NCBI GenBank assembly: GCA_918797485.1
Contig: CAKKNE010000001.1
Span: 6,138,001-6,202,000, forward strand
Direction of reading: 5' to 3'
Origin: Pelagomonas calceolata
Lineage: Eukaryota; Sar; Pelagophyceae; Pelagomonadales; Pelagomonadaceae
DNA length: 64,000 nt
The notes beneath the pieces are model-generated. The model did no database searches and had not been told where the DNA came from. It saw only the letters and a program-made list of their open reading frames with translations. This document shows positions 1 through 10,900 of the stretch, piece after piece (position 1 is the stretch's first letter; each line of letters begins with the position of its first letter). A program made the position numbers and the translations under genes.

Positions 1-522
1 GGCGCGCCTTTGTTGGAGCGCGCGGCGCGCTTCAAGGCCTCCCGAGATTCCGTGCGCGCCATGCAGGACGCGCTGGCCGAAAACTACGTCTTGTCGTCGT
101 GCGTCGAGATCCTGCCGCGCGGCTCGGGCGCGTCGACGTTCCACGATCTGGCCGTGGCACGGGCGGCCTTCGAGCAGGGCTGGGAACAAACTCGCGTCGA
201 CGCCTTCGTGCACAAGTCGGAGCCCTCGGACCACGCCTTGGTGCCGGCGCGCTGCCCGCCGCGGACGGGCGAGACGGCCGACGCCGTCACGCGGTGCCCC
301 TGTTTGTCGAACGAGACGAGCTACCGGGACCGCGTCGCGCCGTGGCCCGGGCCCGATCTGGTCTGGGCCCACCCCTGGCGCGACCCCTACGAGAACAGCA
401 CGCGGTCGGCGCGCATGCGCCTCGTCAAGGAGCGGATCCGGGCGCGCCGCGAGGCGCGGGACGCGGCGCGCATGTCGAGCATCGCGGGGGCGGGCGTCGC
501 GGGGACGCACGGGACGTTTTGA
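1..522 (+). CDS. C-terminal part of an unrecognised protein (5' end outside the window)
   Basis: The reading frame is open from base 1 to the TGA ending at 522, so about 173 C-terminal residues are visible and the start lies to the left. There is no ATG near the edge that would serve as a natural start. The visible part has a Cys-rich stretch (two CxC/CP-type cysteine pairs around residues 85-100), a Trp/Pro-rich segment (APWPGPDLVWAHPW) and a basic Arg/Ala tail. The cysteines and the N-E-T sequon would fit a secreted or Golgi protein such as a glycosyltransferase, but I do not recognise a family. It converges on the next gene with only 17 bp between the stops. Confidence 0.6.
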   Translation, partial: GAPLLERAARFKASRDSVRAMQDALAENYVLSSCVEILPRGSGASTFHDLAVARAAFEQGWEQTRVDAFVHKSEPSDHALVPARCPPRTGETADAVTRCPCLSNETSYRDRVAPWPGPDLVWAHPWRDPYENSTRSARMRLVKERIRARREARDAARMSSIAGAGVAGTHGTF

Positions 523-539
523 GTTTTTAAGTTTCTGTA

Positions 540-1583
540 CTACTTCCAGTCCCCGACGCAGTCGAGGTAGTGGAGGAGATCCGCGAGGTTTTTGGTAGCG
601 ATGCCTGCGAAGCTCAACTTCACGGCGTCGCCGCGGATGCCGAAATGCGTCGGGCAAACGCGGCCGTCCCCATCTTGATAAGAACCAGGCAGGGGAATAG
701 GCGCTGACTTTGTTATAATCTCGGCTTCGCAAACTGGCGTCGCCATGGAACGCATGTTCACCAACCGTCGGGCCTCCAGGCACATCGCAAATTCGTGTTC
801 AGGGGTGTCATAATAACCCTCGAGATTTATATGGTCCTTAGACAGTTGCTCCTTGTGAGGGTGTTGAAAATTGAGCCGCAGTCTATCCTCAAACACTAAA
901 AGACTCTTCCCGTCCTCGCGCACGAGAAAGACCCTGGCGCTGCCAACAAGTCTTTCCAACAAGTCTTCCCACTCATCTAAGACCGTCCATACCCCACCAG
1001 CAGCTCGTTCAGCCTCCTCCGTCCACTCTTCGGTGGGCCTGGCGGCAAGGAAATGAGCCTCTTCAGGGCGGAGCGCTTGATTGAACATCCATCCTTCCGA
1101 CAGTTCGTAATAGTTTATCCCCGTCCTGCTTATTACCCTGTCGTGGTTCGCGCCGGTGAGTTCGAGTTTCGCACAAGTATGGGCGTCCTCGACACCATAA
1201 TCCCATGCTTCGACATCAGTAAGCTGCCCGCGCTGCACGAGGCGTCCGCCGCAGTCCAGCTTAATTTCGCAGACGACTTCACATGTGCGCGTCACGACGG
1301 TGTCACGAGGGCGCTGCCTCGACTGCTGTGCGAGGCTCGTCAGGACGCGCAGCGGGTGCGTGGCCGCGAGGCGTCTCTTGACGAACTCGCTGCCCAGCAC
1401 GGGTAGCTGTTCCTCGAGCGCCTTGAGCACCGTGGGATCCGTCACCGTCGCGGTGCGCTTCGACGTCGCGCACAGCGCTATGAAATCGATAGCAGGCGTG
1501 GCCTCGACCAGGGCAGCCCCACAGGCAGCCAAGACATCAGCTATTGATGGATGTGGCCTCTCATCATGACTAATGGACGTCAT
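540..1583 (-). CDS. Unrecognised 347-residue protein
   Basis: A long clean ORF on the minus strand. The first in-frame ATG is at 1583 (reads MTSISHDERP); the further upstream start would be a GTG and is not credible in a eukaryote. The N-terminal 60 residues (SIADVLAACGAALVEATPAIDFIALCATSKR) have the rhythm of an F-box-like helical hairpin, but this is weak. The rest is mixed alpha/beta with conserved-looking aromatic residues (EGWMFNQALRPEEAHF, HEFAMCLEARRLV). No signal peptide or membrane segment. It shares a 122-bp divergent spacer, containing the GCTAG-type motif, with the amidase gene at 1706. Function unknown. Confidence 0.7.
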   Translation of the reverse strand: MTSISHDERPHPSIADVLAACGAALVEATPAIDFIALCATSKRTATVTDPTVLKALEEQLPVLGSEFVKRRLAATHPLRVLTSLAQQSRQRPRDTVVTRTCEVVCEIKLDCGGRLVQRGQLTDVEAWDYGVEDAHTCAKLELTGANHDRVISRTGINYYELSEGWMFNQALRPEEAHFLAARPTEEWTEEAERAAGGVWTVLDEWEDLLERLVGSARVFLVREDGKSLLVFEDRLRLNFQHPHKEQLSKDHINLEGYYDTPEHEFAMCLEARRLVNMRSMATPVCEAEIITKSAPIPLPGSYQDGDGRVCPTHFGIRGDAVKLSFAGIATKNLADLLHYLDCVGDWK

Positions 1584-1633
1584 ACCCTTTTTTCGCACTC
1601 GTTGTGATTAAAATCTCGAACCGTCGGAAGCTT

Positions 1634-1656
1634 GCTAGTGTCTTACTAATGCTAGC
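1634..1656 (+). promoter_or_regulatory. GCTAG-GTCTTAC motif, copy 1
   Basis: GCTAGTGTCTTAC followed by a short spacer and GCTAGC. It lies in the divergent spacer between the genes starting at 1583 (minus) and 1706 (plus), 51 bp and about 50-70 bp from the two ATGs. An ATG at 1649 overlaps the motif but leads into a non-signal leader, so the later ATG is preferred. Ten similar copies occur in the window; a promoter role is inferred from position. Confidence 0.6.
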
Positions 1657-1705
1657 AACCTGGGAAAGCACCGACCGAGGATTTCATTGTACACGGCCGC
1701 AAACG

Positions 1706-3040
1706 ATGCATGCGTTGCTTCTTGGATCGCTTTTGGTCATATCCAGACGATGCACAGCGATCACGACCATCGCTAAGGACGACGCCGTCCGACGAGACAC
1801 AGCACTGACCCGAAGCGCCGGCGGCGCGGCCGCGGACGCCAGCGCCGCGGACGCAGCACTGACCCGCAGCACCGGCGGCGCGGTCGCGGACGCCAGCGCC
1901 GCGGACGCAGCACTGACCCGCAGCACCGGCGGCGCGGTCGCGTGGCGACCCGTTCCGTCGTTTGCGATCAATTTGGACCTCGCGCCCGAGCAACGCTACG
2001 TAGGAGTGGCGACGCGTTTCAATTCATCCATCTGGCGCTTCTACGACAAGCTCTTCGCGCACGACGCCGCGTTGACCAATGCGCTGTACGCCATGGTCGA
2101 TAAGAGAGGCCCGGAGCCCGACAGCGTGATGAGAGGTGAGATCGAAGGCATCGTCGCGACGACGCGCCTGCCCGCGAAGTTCGTCCAGGGCGTGCAAGCC
2201 CTCTACGAACTGCAGACGCTCATGGTGCCCGTGGTAAATGGCTCGTCGCGCCAGGACCCGCTGCCGCGCCGGTACCGCGCGCTGGAGAGCTGGCCGCTGC
2301 GCGGCCCGGGCTGCACGGGTATTGTTGCGACGAACACCGCGGACGGAACGGTGGTCCACGCTAGGAACATGGACCTGGCTCCCGTGAAGTTGTTCGCGCC
2401 GCTCGTCTACGAGGGCGTCTTCACGCGGAACGGATCGGTCGTGTTCCGCGCCGAGATGGTCGCGGGCTACGTGTCGCTCCTCACGGGGTACCGACCCGGC
2501 GCCTCCGGATACGTCGTCGAGCGGAACACGCGCTACCCGGCGCACAAAGGAGGCAACCGCGAGATGCTCGATAATCTGCTCGAAGGCGTGCCGTTGTCGG
2601 GCTGGACGCTGCGGCGCATGATCGAAAGCATCTCGACCTACGACGAGGCGCAAGCCAAGGTCCAGAGCGCGCATTTCGTCGCGACGGAGTATGTTGTCAT
2701 GTCGGGCGTCCGTCGAGGCCACATCATCGCGCGGGACCCTGCTAGCGTCGCGCACCTGTCGACGCTCGGCCCGTCGGCCTACGTGATCGTGACGAACTTT
2801 GACTACTGGTGGCACGACGTGAGGGAGTATTTGGACCCGACGGGCGGCCACCTCGGGCTCCCGCGGCGCGTCGCGGCGCAGCGCATCCTGAACGCGTCCC
2901 TGAACACCGGCCTCGCGCTGACGCCCGGATTGCTGAACGCGACCATCTCGGCGGACGGCGTCCTCGCGGACACGATCTTCCAGGCCGTCGCCGACGTCGA
3001 GGTAGGTCTGTGGTCGATCGCGCAGCCGGTGCTGCCGTGA
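1706..3040 (+). CDS. Acid ceramidase / N-acylethanolamine acid amidase-like Ntn hydrolase
   Basis: Predicted to hydrolyse the amide bond of N-acyl lipids (ceramides or N-acylethanolamines) in an acidic or secretory compartment. ATG 1706 gives 444 residues starting MHALLLGSLLVIS, a likely signal peptide. The family signature is clear: GCTGIVATNTADGTVVHARNMDL, with the catalytic cysteine near residue 203 that becomes the N-terminal nucleophile after self-cleavage, and a later TNFDYWW segment matching the conserved TNxDxW region. Between the leader and the enzyme (about residues 30-80) lie three tandem 18-residue Ala/Thr-rich repeats, absent from family members I know. It converges on the next gene with 44 bp between the stops. 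Confidence 0.85.
   Translation: MHALLLGSLLVISRRCTAITTIAKDDAVRRDTALTRSAGGAAADASAADAALTRSTGGAVADASAADAALTRSTGGAVAWRPVPSFAINLDLAPEQRYVGVATRFNSSIWRFYDKLFAHDAALTNALYAMVDKRGPEPDSVMRGEIEGIVATTRLPAKFVQGVQALYELQTLMVPVVNGSSRQDPLPRRYRALESWPLRGPGCTGIVATNTADGTVVHARNMDLAPVKLFAPLVYEGVFTRNGSVVFRAEMVAGYVSLLTGYRPGASGYVVERNTRYPAHKGGNREMLDNLLEGVPLSGWTLRRMIESISTYDEAQAKVQSAHFVATEYVVMSGVRRGHIIARDPASVAHLSTLGPSAYVIVTNFDYWWHDVREYLDPTGGHLGLPRRVAAQRILNASLNTGLALTPGLLNATISADGVLADTIFQAVADVEVGLWSIAQPVLP
1796..1942 (+). repeat. 54-bp tandem repeat inside the amidase gene
   Basis: Two full copies (1796-1849, 1850-1903) and one partial copy (1904-1942) of a 54-bp unit, coding 18 residues each (DAALTRSTGGAVADASAA). Copies 2 and 3 are nearly identical over their shared length, which points to recent expansion. 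The unit length keeps the frame. Confidence 0.9.
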
Positions 3041-3084
3041 AGTTGTCTGTGACTTCTAGTTTTAAGAATTTTTTAGCTGTTAAT

Positions 3085-6000
3085 TCACCCGTCCGGCGTC
3101 CCCCCCTCGTGCGGCCGCACCTTCGTCGGCGCGATGCGGTTGCAGTCGTCGTTCGACGGCCAGCGGATTTCGTAGAACTTGAGCTTGCCGGCGCCGTCCT
3201 TCACGAGGTCGTCGACGGTGCCGCGGTACCATCGGGCGCCTGCGCGACGCGACCAACTCAAACGCGCCACGACGGACACAACACACAAACAGAGCGCGCG
3301 CGCAACACACACACGCGGGCGAATCACGCTCAGGTCCATGCCGAACAGCGCATCCACATCAGCCCCCACCGCAAAAAAGTCAGCGGCAAAGGCCGAGAGC
3401 CGGCGCTTCGGCGGCTTCGGCGACGCGGCCGGCTTGGGCCGCTTCTTCTTCTTTGACGGCAACAGGTGGCGGCCGTCCTCGTCGGCCGGCCGCACGGAGC
3501 GCGCCGCGCAGGACTCGACGCGGCCGTCGTCCAGGACCACGTCGTAGCCGACCGCCGACGAAGACTTCACGCGCCCGAGCACCCAGACCTCCTCCTTGCG
3601 GCCCTTGCGCTGGCGCACCTCGACGCGCTCGCCGACCTGGAGCGCCGTCGGGAACAGGCCCCCGAACTCGTCGACCATGTCCTCGTCGTCGTCGCGGTCG
3701 TCGAGGACCTCGTCCTCGCCGCCGCCGTCGCGGCGGCGGCGCTGCCGCTTCTGCGCGCTCCAGCACGTGGGCGCGCCCCTCAGGAGCTGGTCCAGGGTCA
3801 GCGTCGCGCTCTTGCCCGCGGCGGGGCCGGTGTCGAAGACGACGGAGTACATCGTGGGCGCCGGCCCCGTCTCGGCCTTCCCATACAACTCGGTCGTGCG
3901 GCGCCGGCTGCGCTGCGGCACGGGGTTCGAGACCGTTGTGATGACGCCGCTGCCCTGGCCCACGACCTCCACTCTATCACCGGGCAGGAACGCGCCGTCG
4001 GTCTTGTCGTGGCCCGGCCGCCGGCTGCGCGGCGACCCGTCGCGGCTGTGGCTCCCGCCGGCGTCGTAGCCGCCGCCGCGCGCCGCCCGCTTCCTGTGTG
4101 GACATCAAACGTCACGCCCCCGTAACCGCGTCGATTGATTCCCACACGGCCCGCCACAGCTTCTTCTCCCACTTCCGCGACGCCTTCCAGGCGACCTGGA
4201 ACTCCGTCTCCCACAAATCTTCTTGAATATCGATGGCGTCGATGCCCTCCGGGGGCTTGTACGTGACCCTCGTGCAGGCCTGGTACGTGCCGTCCTCGGC
4301 CTGCACGCGTCCCACCCCGATGACCACGCCGTCGCACGGCACGTCGTCTCCATTATGTAAAGTGACGTTCGTCCGCACGAGATCGCCGATGCGCTCGCCC
4401 TCCAGCAAAAACGCGCCCTCGTCCTGCGGCGACGGCGTCCACTTCCCACTATCGTCCCGCGTCCAGTTGCCGCCCTCCACTTCCAAGGAAGACGCGTCCC
4501 TCCTCTTAAACGCCTCCCACCTCACAAACGCGTCCCGCGCCGCGCCGAACTCGTCGTCGCCCGCGTAATGATACAAGTCCTGCTGGAAGCCGTTTTCATA
4601 CACAACTCGCACGCACGCGACCTGGTCCTCGTCGTCCTCGTGTATTAGTAATGAACCGACGCCGATGACCTCGCCCTCGAGCACCGTGCCGTCCACGTTG
4701 CGCCAGACCTTCGTCCCGATCAACGGCCCGTCCGTCCTAAAGTCCTCCCTATCTTCCTTGGGCACGACCCACTTCCCCTCCTTTTTCGTCCAGTCGCCCT
4801 CGAACTCGACCGGCGTGTCGAACTTCTTCACCGCCTCGCGATGTAACAGGTCCGCGTCCTTCTTCGCCTTCTTCTCCGCTTCCACGTCCTTCTTCGACCG
4901 CGGGCCGCGGCCGCCCTCGACCTTCACGGCCTCGAGGCGCTTCGTCACGCTGCGGTCCTCGCGCTTCAGCGTCGAGACGGGCGGCCGCGGCACGGACAGC
5001 GCGGGCGGGCCGCCCTCGACCCAGCACGTGCCCTTGAGCTCGTTCGTCGGCGAGAGCTTGTAGAGCTTGAGCTTCTTCTGGAACTCGGCTTTGTTGGTAG
5101 TACAGTGCGCGCAGCCGACGAGCTTGCAGGTGTGCGGCGGCGTCGTGTCCGACAGGTTCGCGAGGATGGCGTCGCGCTCGGCGCCCGGGTCTCCCACATA
5201 TTCGTGGCGGTACGACGGCCTAAGTTTGTCGCGCGTCGTCGGCGCCCAGGTCCCGGCCTTCTGGGCGAGCGAGCGCCCTCTTACGTCCGTCGTCGCCTCA
5301 TCCTTGTCGGCCTTGTGGTTTCTGGCGGACGGGCGCCACCGCGGGCTCCTATCCCGACACTTGCCGAACGTCGGGTGCATCGTGATGGACGTGACTCGTC
5401 TTCCTGTGGACGTCAATTGCGCCGCGACGGTCTCGGCCAGCATCCAGCCCAGCCCGATGCCCTGGAAGTCCGGCAGGATGACGACGCGGTGCTCCCGACT
5501 ACCGCCGCTCGTCCCTTCCCCGGCGCCGGGCATGCCTAGAGCTGTGTTGACACTATGAAAGCCGATGGGCCGGCCGTGCAACCGGAGCTCCCAGCTCCAG
5601 CAGCTCTTGTTGATGTCCTCGGTCAGGTAGTGGTGGCGCTTGAACGAGTCGAAGTGGTAGTACGGGCACCGCTGCAGCTGCAAGTTGACCGAGGGCGCCG
5701 CGAAGAGCTCGTCGAGCCGCGCCACGTCCGTCGTCGCGGGCTCGTCGGTCGCCGCGAGGCGATCCGCGTGTAGTAGTACTAAACAGCCCGTGCGCGTGTC
5801 GCCCGTGTCCTCAAATACGTTGCCCTTCTTGTTCTTCTGCCACCAGCACGTCGTCACGACCGCCGTCATGAAGAGCCAGCGCGGCTTCAGGAAGGCCACG
5901 ACGTCCTCGTGGACTGTGGCGCAGACGACGTGCTGCAGGTTGTGCTGCGCCACGTAGGCAGCGACGCCCGCCGCGACGCGCCGCGCGAGGGGCCGGGCAG

Positions 6001-7159
6001 CGAGGCTCGTGAACTCGTCCAACACACATTCGGACGCCAGCAGCCAGGCGATCTGGCAGCGCGCGCGGCCGCACTGCGTCAGCTGGTCGATCCGCGACGA
6101 CCGCTCGTCGTCGTCGACGGCGGCGGCGTCCAGTCGCGCGGCCGCGTCGGCCTCGCCGAACTTGTCCCGGAAGAGCTTCGCGACCGTCGCGTTCATATCC
6201 CAGTCCGGCTCGCGCGTCGCGACCTTGCCCTCCTCCACACCTTTGAAGACGCGTCTCAGCACCGTCGTCTTCCCGGAGCCGCTCGGCCCGTGGACCACGC
6301 CGATGGACCACGCGCCCTTGATTTTCGACGCCGGGAAGTCCGGCGGCGCAAACACACAACTCCCGTCAAATTCAAAGTCGAACGCCGCCGACGCTGCCTT
6401 GGCGCAGGCGTCGACCTTGACCTGGCACTTGTAGTCCTCGGGCAGCTTGCCGTCGCCCAAGACAACTTTCTCGATGGCCTCGGGCTCGATACTATACGAA
6501 GCCGTGATCTCCCGCACGAGATCCGTCTCGCGATTCTTGCGGCGGTCGCGCGCGTTCGGCAGGCCGCCGTGCGTCCAGTCGCACGCGAAGGAAACATTCG
6601 GGCGTAGGGGCTTGTCCGTCGGGCGCAAATACAACGTGTCGGCGGCGACGTCGTAGCACCAGTCCGGCTGGAGGTACGCGCAGACGTCGTCGTGCGCCGT
6701 CGCGAGGACCAGGCCCGACATTCTTAGGCGCCGCGCGTATTTGCCGACCGCGCACGCCATGGACCGCGCCGCGTCGCGGTTGACCACGCACGCAAAGTCG
6801 TTCACCACACAAAATTGCTTCTGAGACGCGGCGTGGCGCGCGAGGCACGTCGCCACGTCGACGCGCGCGGCCTCACCGTTACTGAGGGCCTTGTGCGGCC
6901 GGAGCCACGACGGCACCGAGGACAGCCCGCACGCGCCCAGCCTCGCGGCTGCCTTGTCGGCGCGCTCCTTGTCGTCGCCCGTCTCGAGCTTCGCTAGGAC
7001 GGACACGACGGACTCGTCGTCGGGAAACGTCTGCACCGACAGGTTGTGCGTGTGGCCGAAGTGCCGCGCTAAGTATTGGTCGCGCGCGGCGTCCGCGCGG
7101 CCGAGGACGAGGCCGACGCTGAAGCCTTGCGGCGGGTCGGAGTTGTTGGTGCGCGTCAT
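3085..7159 (-). CDS. ABC ATPase fused to a GNAT acetyltransferase and Tudor-like repeats
   Basis: Proposed exons on the minus strand are 7159-4158, 4093-3315 and 3239-3085, giving 1311 residues in frame. The first ABC half has a signature-like LSNGE (about 92-96) but a degenerate Walker A (GRADAARD) and Walker B (VVNDF). The second half is intact: GPSGSGKTT (about 281-289), LTQCGRARCQ, CVLDEFTS, and an H-loop near 407. A GNAT domain follows (DFQGIGLG near 554-561, then MHPTFGK and SPRW). This order matches the family I remember as COG2401 (ABC ATPase fused to a predicted acetyltransferase), common in phages and prokaryotes. The C-terminal half carries about five Tudor/KOW-like units, each starting G-x-RV or similar. 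The first intron is an introner; the last (3240-3314) is tentative. ATG 7159 is chosen over an upstream GTG. Substrate unknown. Confidence 0.75.
4086..4157 (-). mobile_element. Introner, 56 bp, with duplicated target; forms a 64-bp intron
   Basis: The element spans 4094-4149 on the minus strand, beginning CCGTGTGGGAATCAA and ending TTTGATGTCCACACAG, which are inverted copies of each other. It is flanked by GTGGCGGG (4157-4150) and GAAGCGGG (4093-4086), matching at 6 of 8 positions. Splicing from the GT of the first flank to the element's terminal CACAG removes 64 bp and joins two frames that are otherwise separated by a stop, fusing the ATPase-GNAT part to the Tudor-like part. Confidence 0.75.
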
Positions 7160-7963
7160 TTTGTGAATGTGTTCTCTCACCGTCCGAGAGCTTGCGTCGG
7201 TTTCACGGCGCTCACGATTTTCCGGGGCACGCGCGTGCAGGAGCAGGGTCCGGGTGTATGGCGCCGCCGGCCGAGCAACTGTGTGGGCGCGCCGCGCTCT
7301 CGGTCGCTCGTTATCAGCCGGAACCTGAAATGCTCTCCCGAGCTATTCGCTGCGGGAGGGTAACGCAGCGGGAAAAGCTGCAAGGGCAGTGATGCCTGGC
7401 TTTGTCGCTACGCTTTCGCAGCTTCTGCTGCGTCCCGGATCCACTAGGAGCTCCGTGCGCAGCGTTTTTTGCCAAAGGCTGAGCAGCAAATGGGTTTGGG
7501 CCAATCCTGCCCGCTAAATCGAGTCCGATCTCTTCGAAAGTCTCTTCAGGCTTCGTCAAGCGCCCAACCCGATGTGAAAAAACGACGCTTCGAGGCAGGA
7601 AAAAAACGTGACGGGTTTCTAAGGCATCGTCGTCGACCATTTTGCAACCAAAGAGCATCGATAGCTCGCAGCGCTGCTGCGTGATAGATTTTTCGCAGTG
7701 CTGCGTATAGTCGCAGCATTGTTGGGACGCTGCGGACCGCTCAGGCTCTGCAGCACACGATTGCATCAAGCAGCCAAATATAAATTATTGACGCTCGCGA
7801 CGCACGAGTGGCATTGAGAACCCGCGAGGAGCGTAGCAGGACGCCTCTCTTAGAACGTGACAGAGAACAGAAGAACTAGACCAGAGACCCGAGACACGCG
7901 GCACTGCCGACAGCGCTAGCGCTTCAGACAGCAAACAACAGACGGAACGCACAGAAGCGTTGC
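7160..7963. other. Divergent spacer between the ABC-GNAT gene and the helicase
   Basis: About 800 bp with no convincing gene; ORFs here have no domain-like features and unnatural composition. It is less GC-rich than its surroundings and holds a TATA-like box at 7779. No copy of the GCTAG-type motif is present, although a GCGCTAGCGC palindrome lies near 7912. Confidence 0.6.
7779..7784 (+). promoter_or_regulatory. TATA-box-like sequence of the helicase gene
   Basis: TATAAA in an AT-rich stretch, 180 bp upstream of the helicase ATG at 7964. It is one of few clear TATA boxes in the window, and this gene lacks the GCTAG-type element. The transcription start is not visible from sequence. Confidence 0.4.
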
Positions 7964-10900
7964 ATGCCCCCCCGCCGCGTCCTCGGCCCCGGCGGCCGCC
8001 GCCGCCTCGGCCCCTCCAAGGAAGCCACCAAGTCCATCGGCGCGGGCGGCGGCGGCTCGTCCAAGGCTGATGGGGGAGCGCGCCTCAAGGGCAAGATCGC
8101 CGTCCTCAAGAGGGCGGAGAAGTTCGGGTTTATATCACCTCTGACGGACGGCGCCTTCGACGACGACGCGCCGCCGCCCAAGAAGCTGTACTTTAGCTTC
8201 GCGGACTGCGACTGCGACCCTTCGCGATTGAGGGAGTGGCAGCGCGTGACCTACGCGCCGCCCGCGCAAGGGACCGACCGGGCCTCGCACATCGAACTGG
8301 ATCTCGTTGGTTCCACGCCACATTTAGATGAAACACGCTTCGGCCACGTCGACTCCATTTTGACCAATGTGCGGAGCCACGACAGTACCAATGTCGAGCG
8401 CCAGTCGCTGGCGGCCTGCGACGTGACGGCGGCCACTACTTTCTGCGTGTCGCTGGACGCGCCTTCCATCCTCCTAAGGCCGAACGAGGTCTGCGAGGTG
8501 CTCTCTAGGGATGACCTGCCCTTCAAGGCCGTCGAGAGTCTGGTGAAGGCCCTAGCTAGTCAAGACGCGGCCGAGGCGGCGAGTGGGGCTGCGAGAGTCG
8601 TGTACCAGACCTGCTCGCGCTCTCCGTTGTTGTTGAGCGGCCGGGGCGCGCGCGCCATGCTGCTCCGAGCCGGGTCTCGTAGACAGCAGCAACAAGGCGA
8701 CGCGGCGATGCTGCTCCAAGTGACGATCGTCGCGGGCGCGTGCCTGGACGCTGATAGATCTTGTTATGAGAATTTACAAGATCTCCTCGAGCAGATCCGG
8801 GATCTCGTGGACGAGCGCAAGCGCGAGTCGTCCCAAGACTGGGTCGCTGCCCGGAAAGAGGCCCTCGCCGTGTTGCAAAGAGCCGACGCGTTACGAGCGG
8901 ACGCCAAGCGGCTGACGTCGTCGTCCGACGCCGACTTTCGACGGGTCGCGCCCTTCCCTTCCAGAAGAGACGTCACGCTCGCGCGGCCGCTCGAGGATGT
9001 TGTTAAAAATCAGATCACGGGCGAGCAGGCCTCGGCCGAGGCCTATGTGGCGACGCACTTCCATTTACTCAGGGCGGACTTCCTCGGTCCCTTGCGAGAT
9101 GGACTAAGAGCCGTGTCGAACGGCGAGTCGTCGAGAGACGTTGACGTGTACCGGACGTGCGCGTTGCGAGGTATCATACAAAGAAGAGGCTTACTACATC
9201 GCTTCGAGTGCGCCGGCGACCGGGAGCCCTGGGCCAAAGCGTCGTGGGCGAAGGCCAGCGAGGGCCAGCGCAAGGGCCGGCTGATGAACGGCGCGCTCGT
9301 CATTGTGGTGGACCCGACGACGCTGGGGGAGCAGACCTGGGTCTGTGCGGTTGTTCGATCTAGAGAGTTACGCAAGGACAAGAGCCTGGTCATTGATTTG
9401 GAGGTCGAAGGGGCGTTGGCTTTTGGGAGAAGCTATTCCCTGGTCGAGTGCACCTCCACATACTTCGAAGCGTATCGATGGGTCCTGAACTGCCTCCAGG
9501 CGGCGGACCTCGAAGCGTTCGCGCAGAATCGAGTATTACAGACATTCCTACGTCTACCGGAAGAACCACCTCCACCGGACTACGTGTTTCCCCAGGACGA
9601 GTACGTGTTTGGGACGGAGAAGCGACGCGTTTTAGATGAGGATGCCTGGCCCGTCGATGGCTGGGGGTCCCTCGACAAGTCGCAGGCCGCGGCGGTGAAA
9701 CGAGCACTCACCAAAAGTGTCGCCGTGATCCAGGGCCCGCCGGGAGCTGGCAAGACGCACGTCGGGCTGGAGGTCATGCGTTTGCTGCTCGCAAATGTCT
9801 GCGGCGCGAAGGCGAAGAATCCTTTTGTCGTCATGTGCGCGACGAATCACGCGTTGGACGCCTTCCTCGAGGGCGTGCTGGAGTTCGAAAGTAGCATCGT
9901 GCGCGTCGGCGGGCGTTCGAGTTGCGAAGCCTTGGCGGATAAGAATTTGAGGGAACTCTCAAAAGCGTGGCGCGAGATGGACGAGCGCGCGGCCGAAGGA
10001 AGTTTGTTGGGGGCCCAGCACGTCCGCGGGCGCCGGGCGCTGTACGGACGCTTGAAGACGCTGGAAGAAACCATTACCAAACTCGCGAAGGAGGCCCACG
10101 CTTTGTCGAAGGGTGCTTCCTTGCAGGACCTCGAGCAGTGGCTCCGCGAGGGGAGTGATGAGGACGACTTCGACCCGCTCGGCGTCACGGAGGAGCACCT
10201 CAGAAGTTTGTGCTCGCGACCGTGCAAGGACGTCCTCGGGACGTGGCTCGAGAGCGACGCGCCCGAGAAGTTACTCGCGAAGCCGCCCGACATCCGATCC
10301 ACCAAAAAAGTCGAGCCCAAAGTGAACACGACAGAAGAGGAGGAGCCCGACCCCGACGCCGTCGATACAAAAGCGGCGATGGCCGACGAGGCCGACGACG
10401 TTCCCAAAAAGCGCGAGGCCGTCTTCTTGGACATCGGCATGGCGCCCTTTGTCAATGCAGGCAACCGCAAGGCTAGGCGCCGGGGCAAGCGCGGGCCGAA
10501 CGCGCCGCCGCCTCCTCCAAATGTAGGTGAGGACGTGTGGAGCTGGCCTTTATTGCAAAGACGCCAGGCCTGGGCGGCCTGGGGCTCTGCCATTCATAGG
10601 AGAAGGATTAATGAATTAAGGTCCTGTGCCGCTCGGGCGGAACGGACGCGGCGCGAGATGGAGCGCTTGGATCGAGACGTCGACGCGGAGGTATTGCGCG
10701 CTGCCAAAGTCGTCGGCTTGACCACGACGTCCGTCGCGAAACGACGCGATTTATTAAGGTTGATCGGCGCGGAGGTCCTCATCTGCGAGGAGGCCGCCGA
10801 GGTGCTCGAGGCGCACGTCCTCGCGGCCGTCTCGGCGACGACGAAGCATGTCGTACTCATTGGCGACCACGAACAATTAAGACCGGGCACGGCCGTCTAC

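Noticed and set aside
2024-2851. A 275-codon minus-strand ORF opposite the amidase
   Set aside because: Arg/His/Val-rich shadow without any domain; the plus strand encodes the catalytic signature.
7314-7769. A minus-strand ORF of 151 codons in the helicase promoter region
   Set aside because: No start context or domain, and it crosses the TATA-like promoter region.
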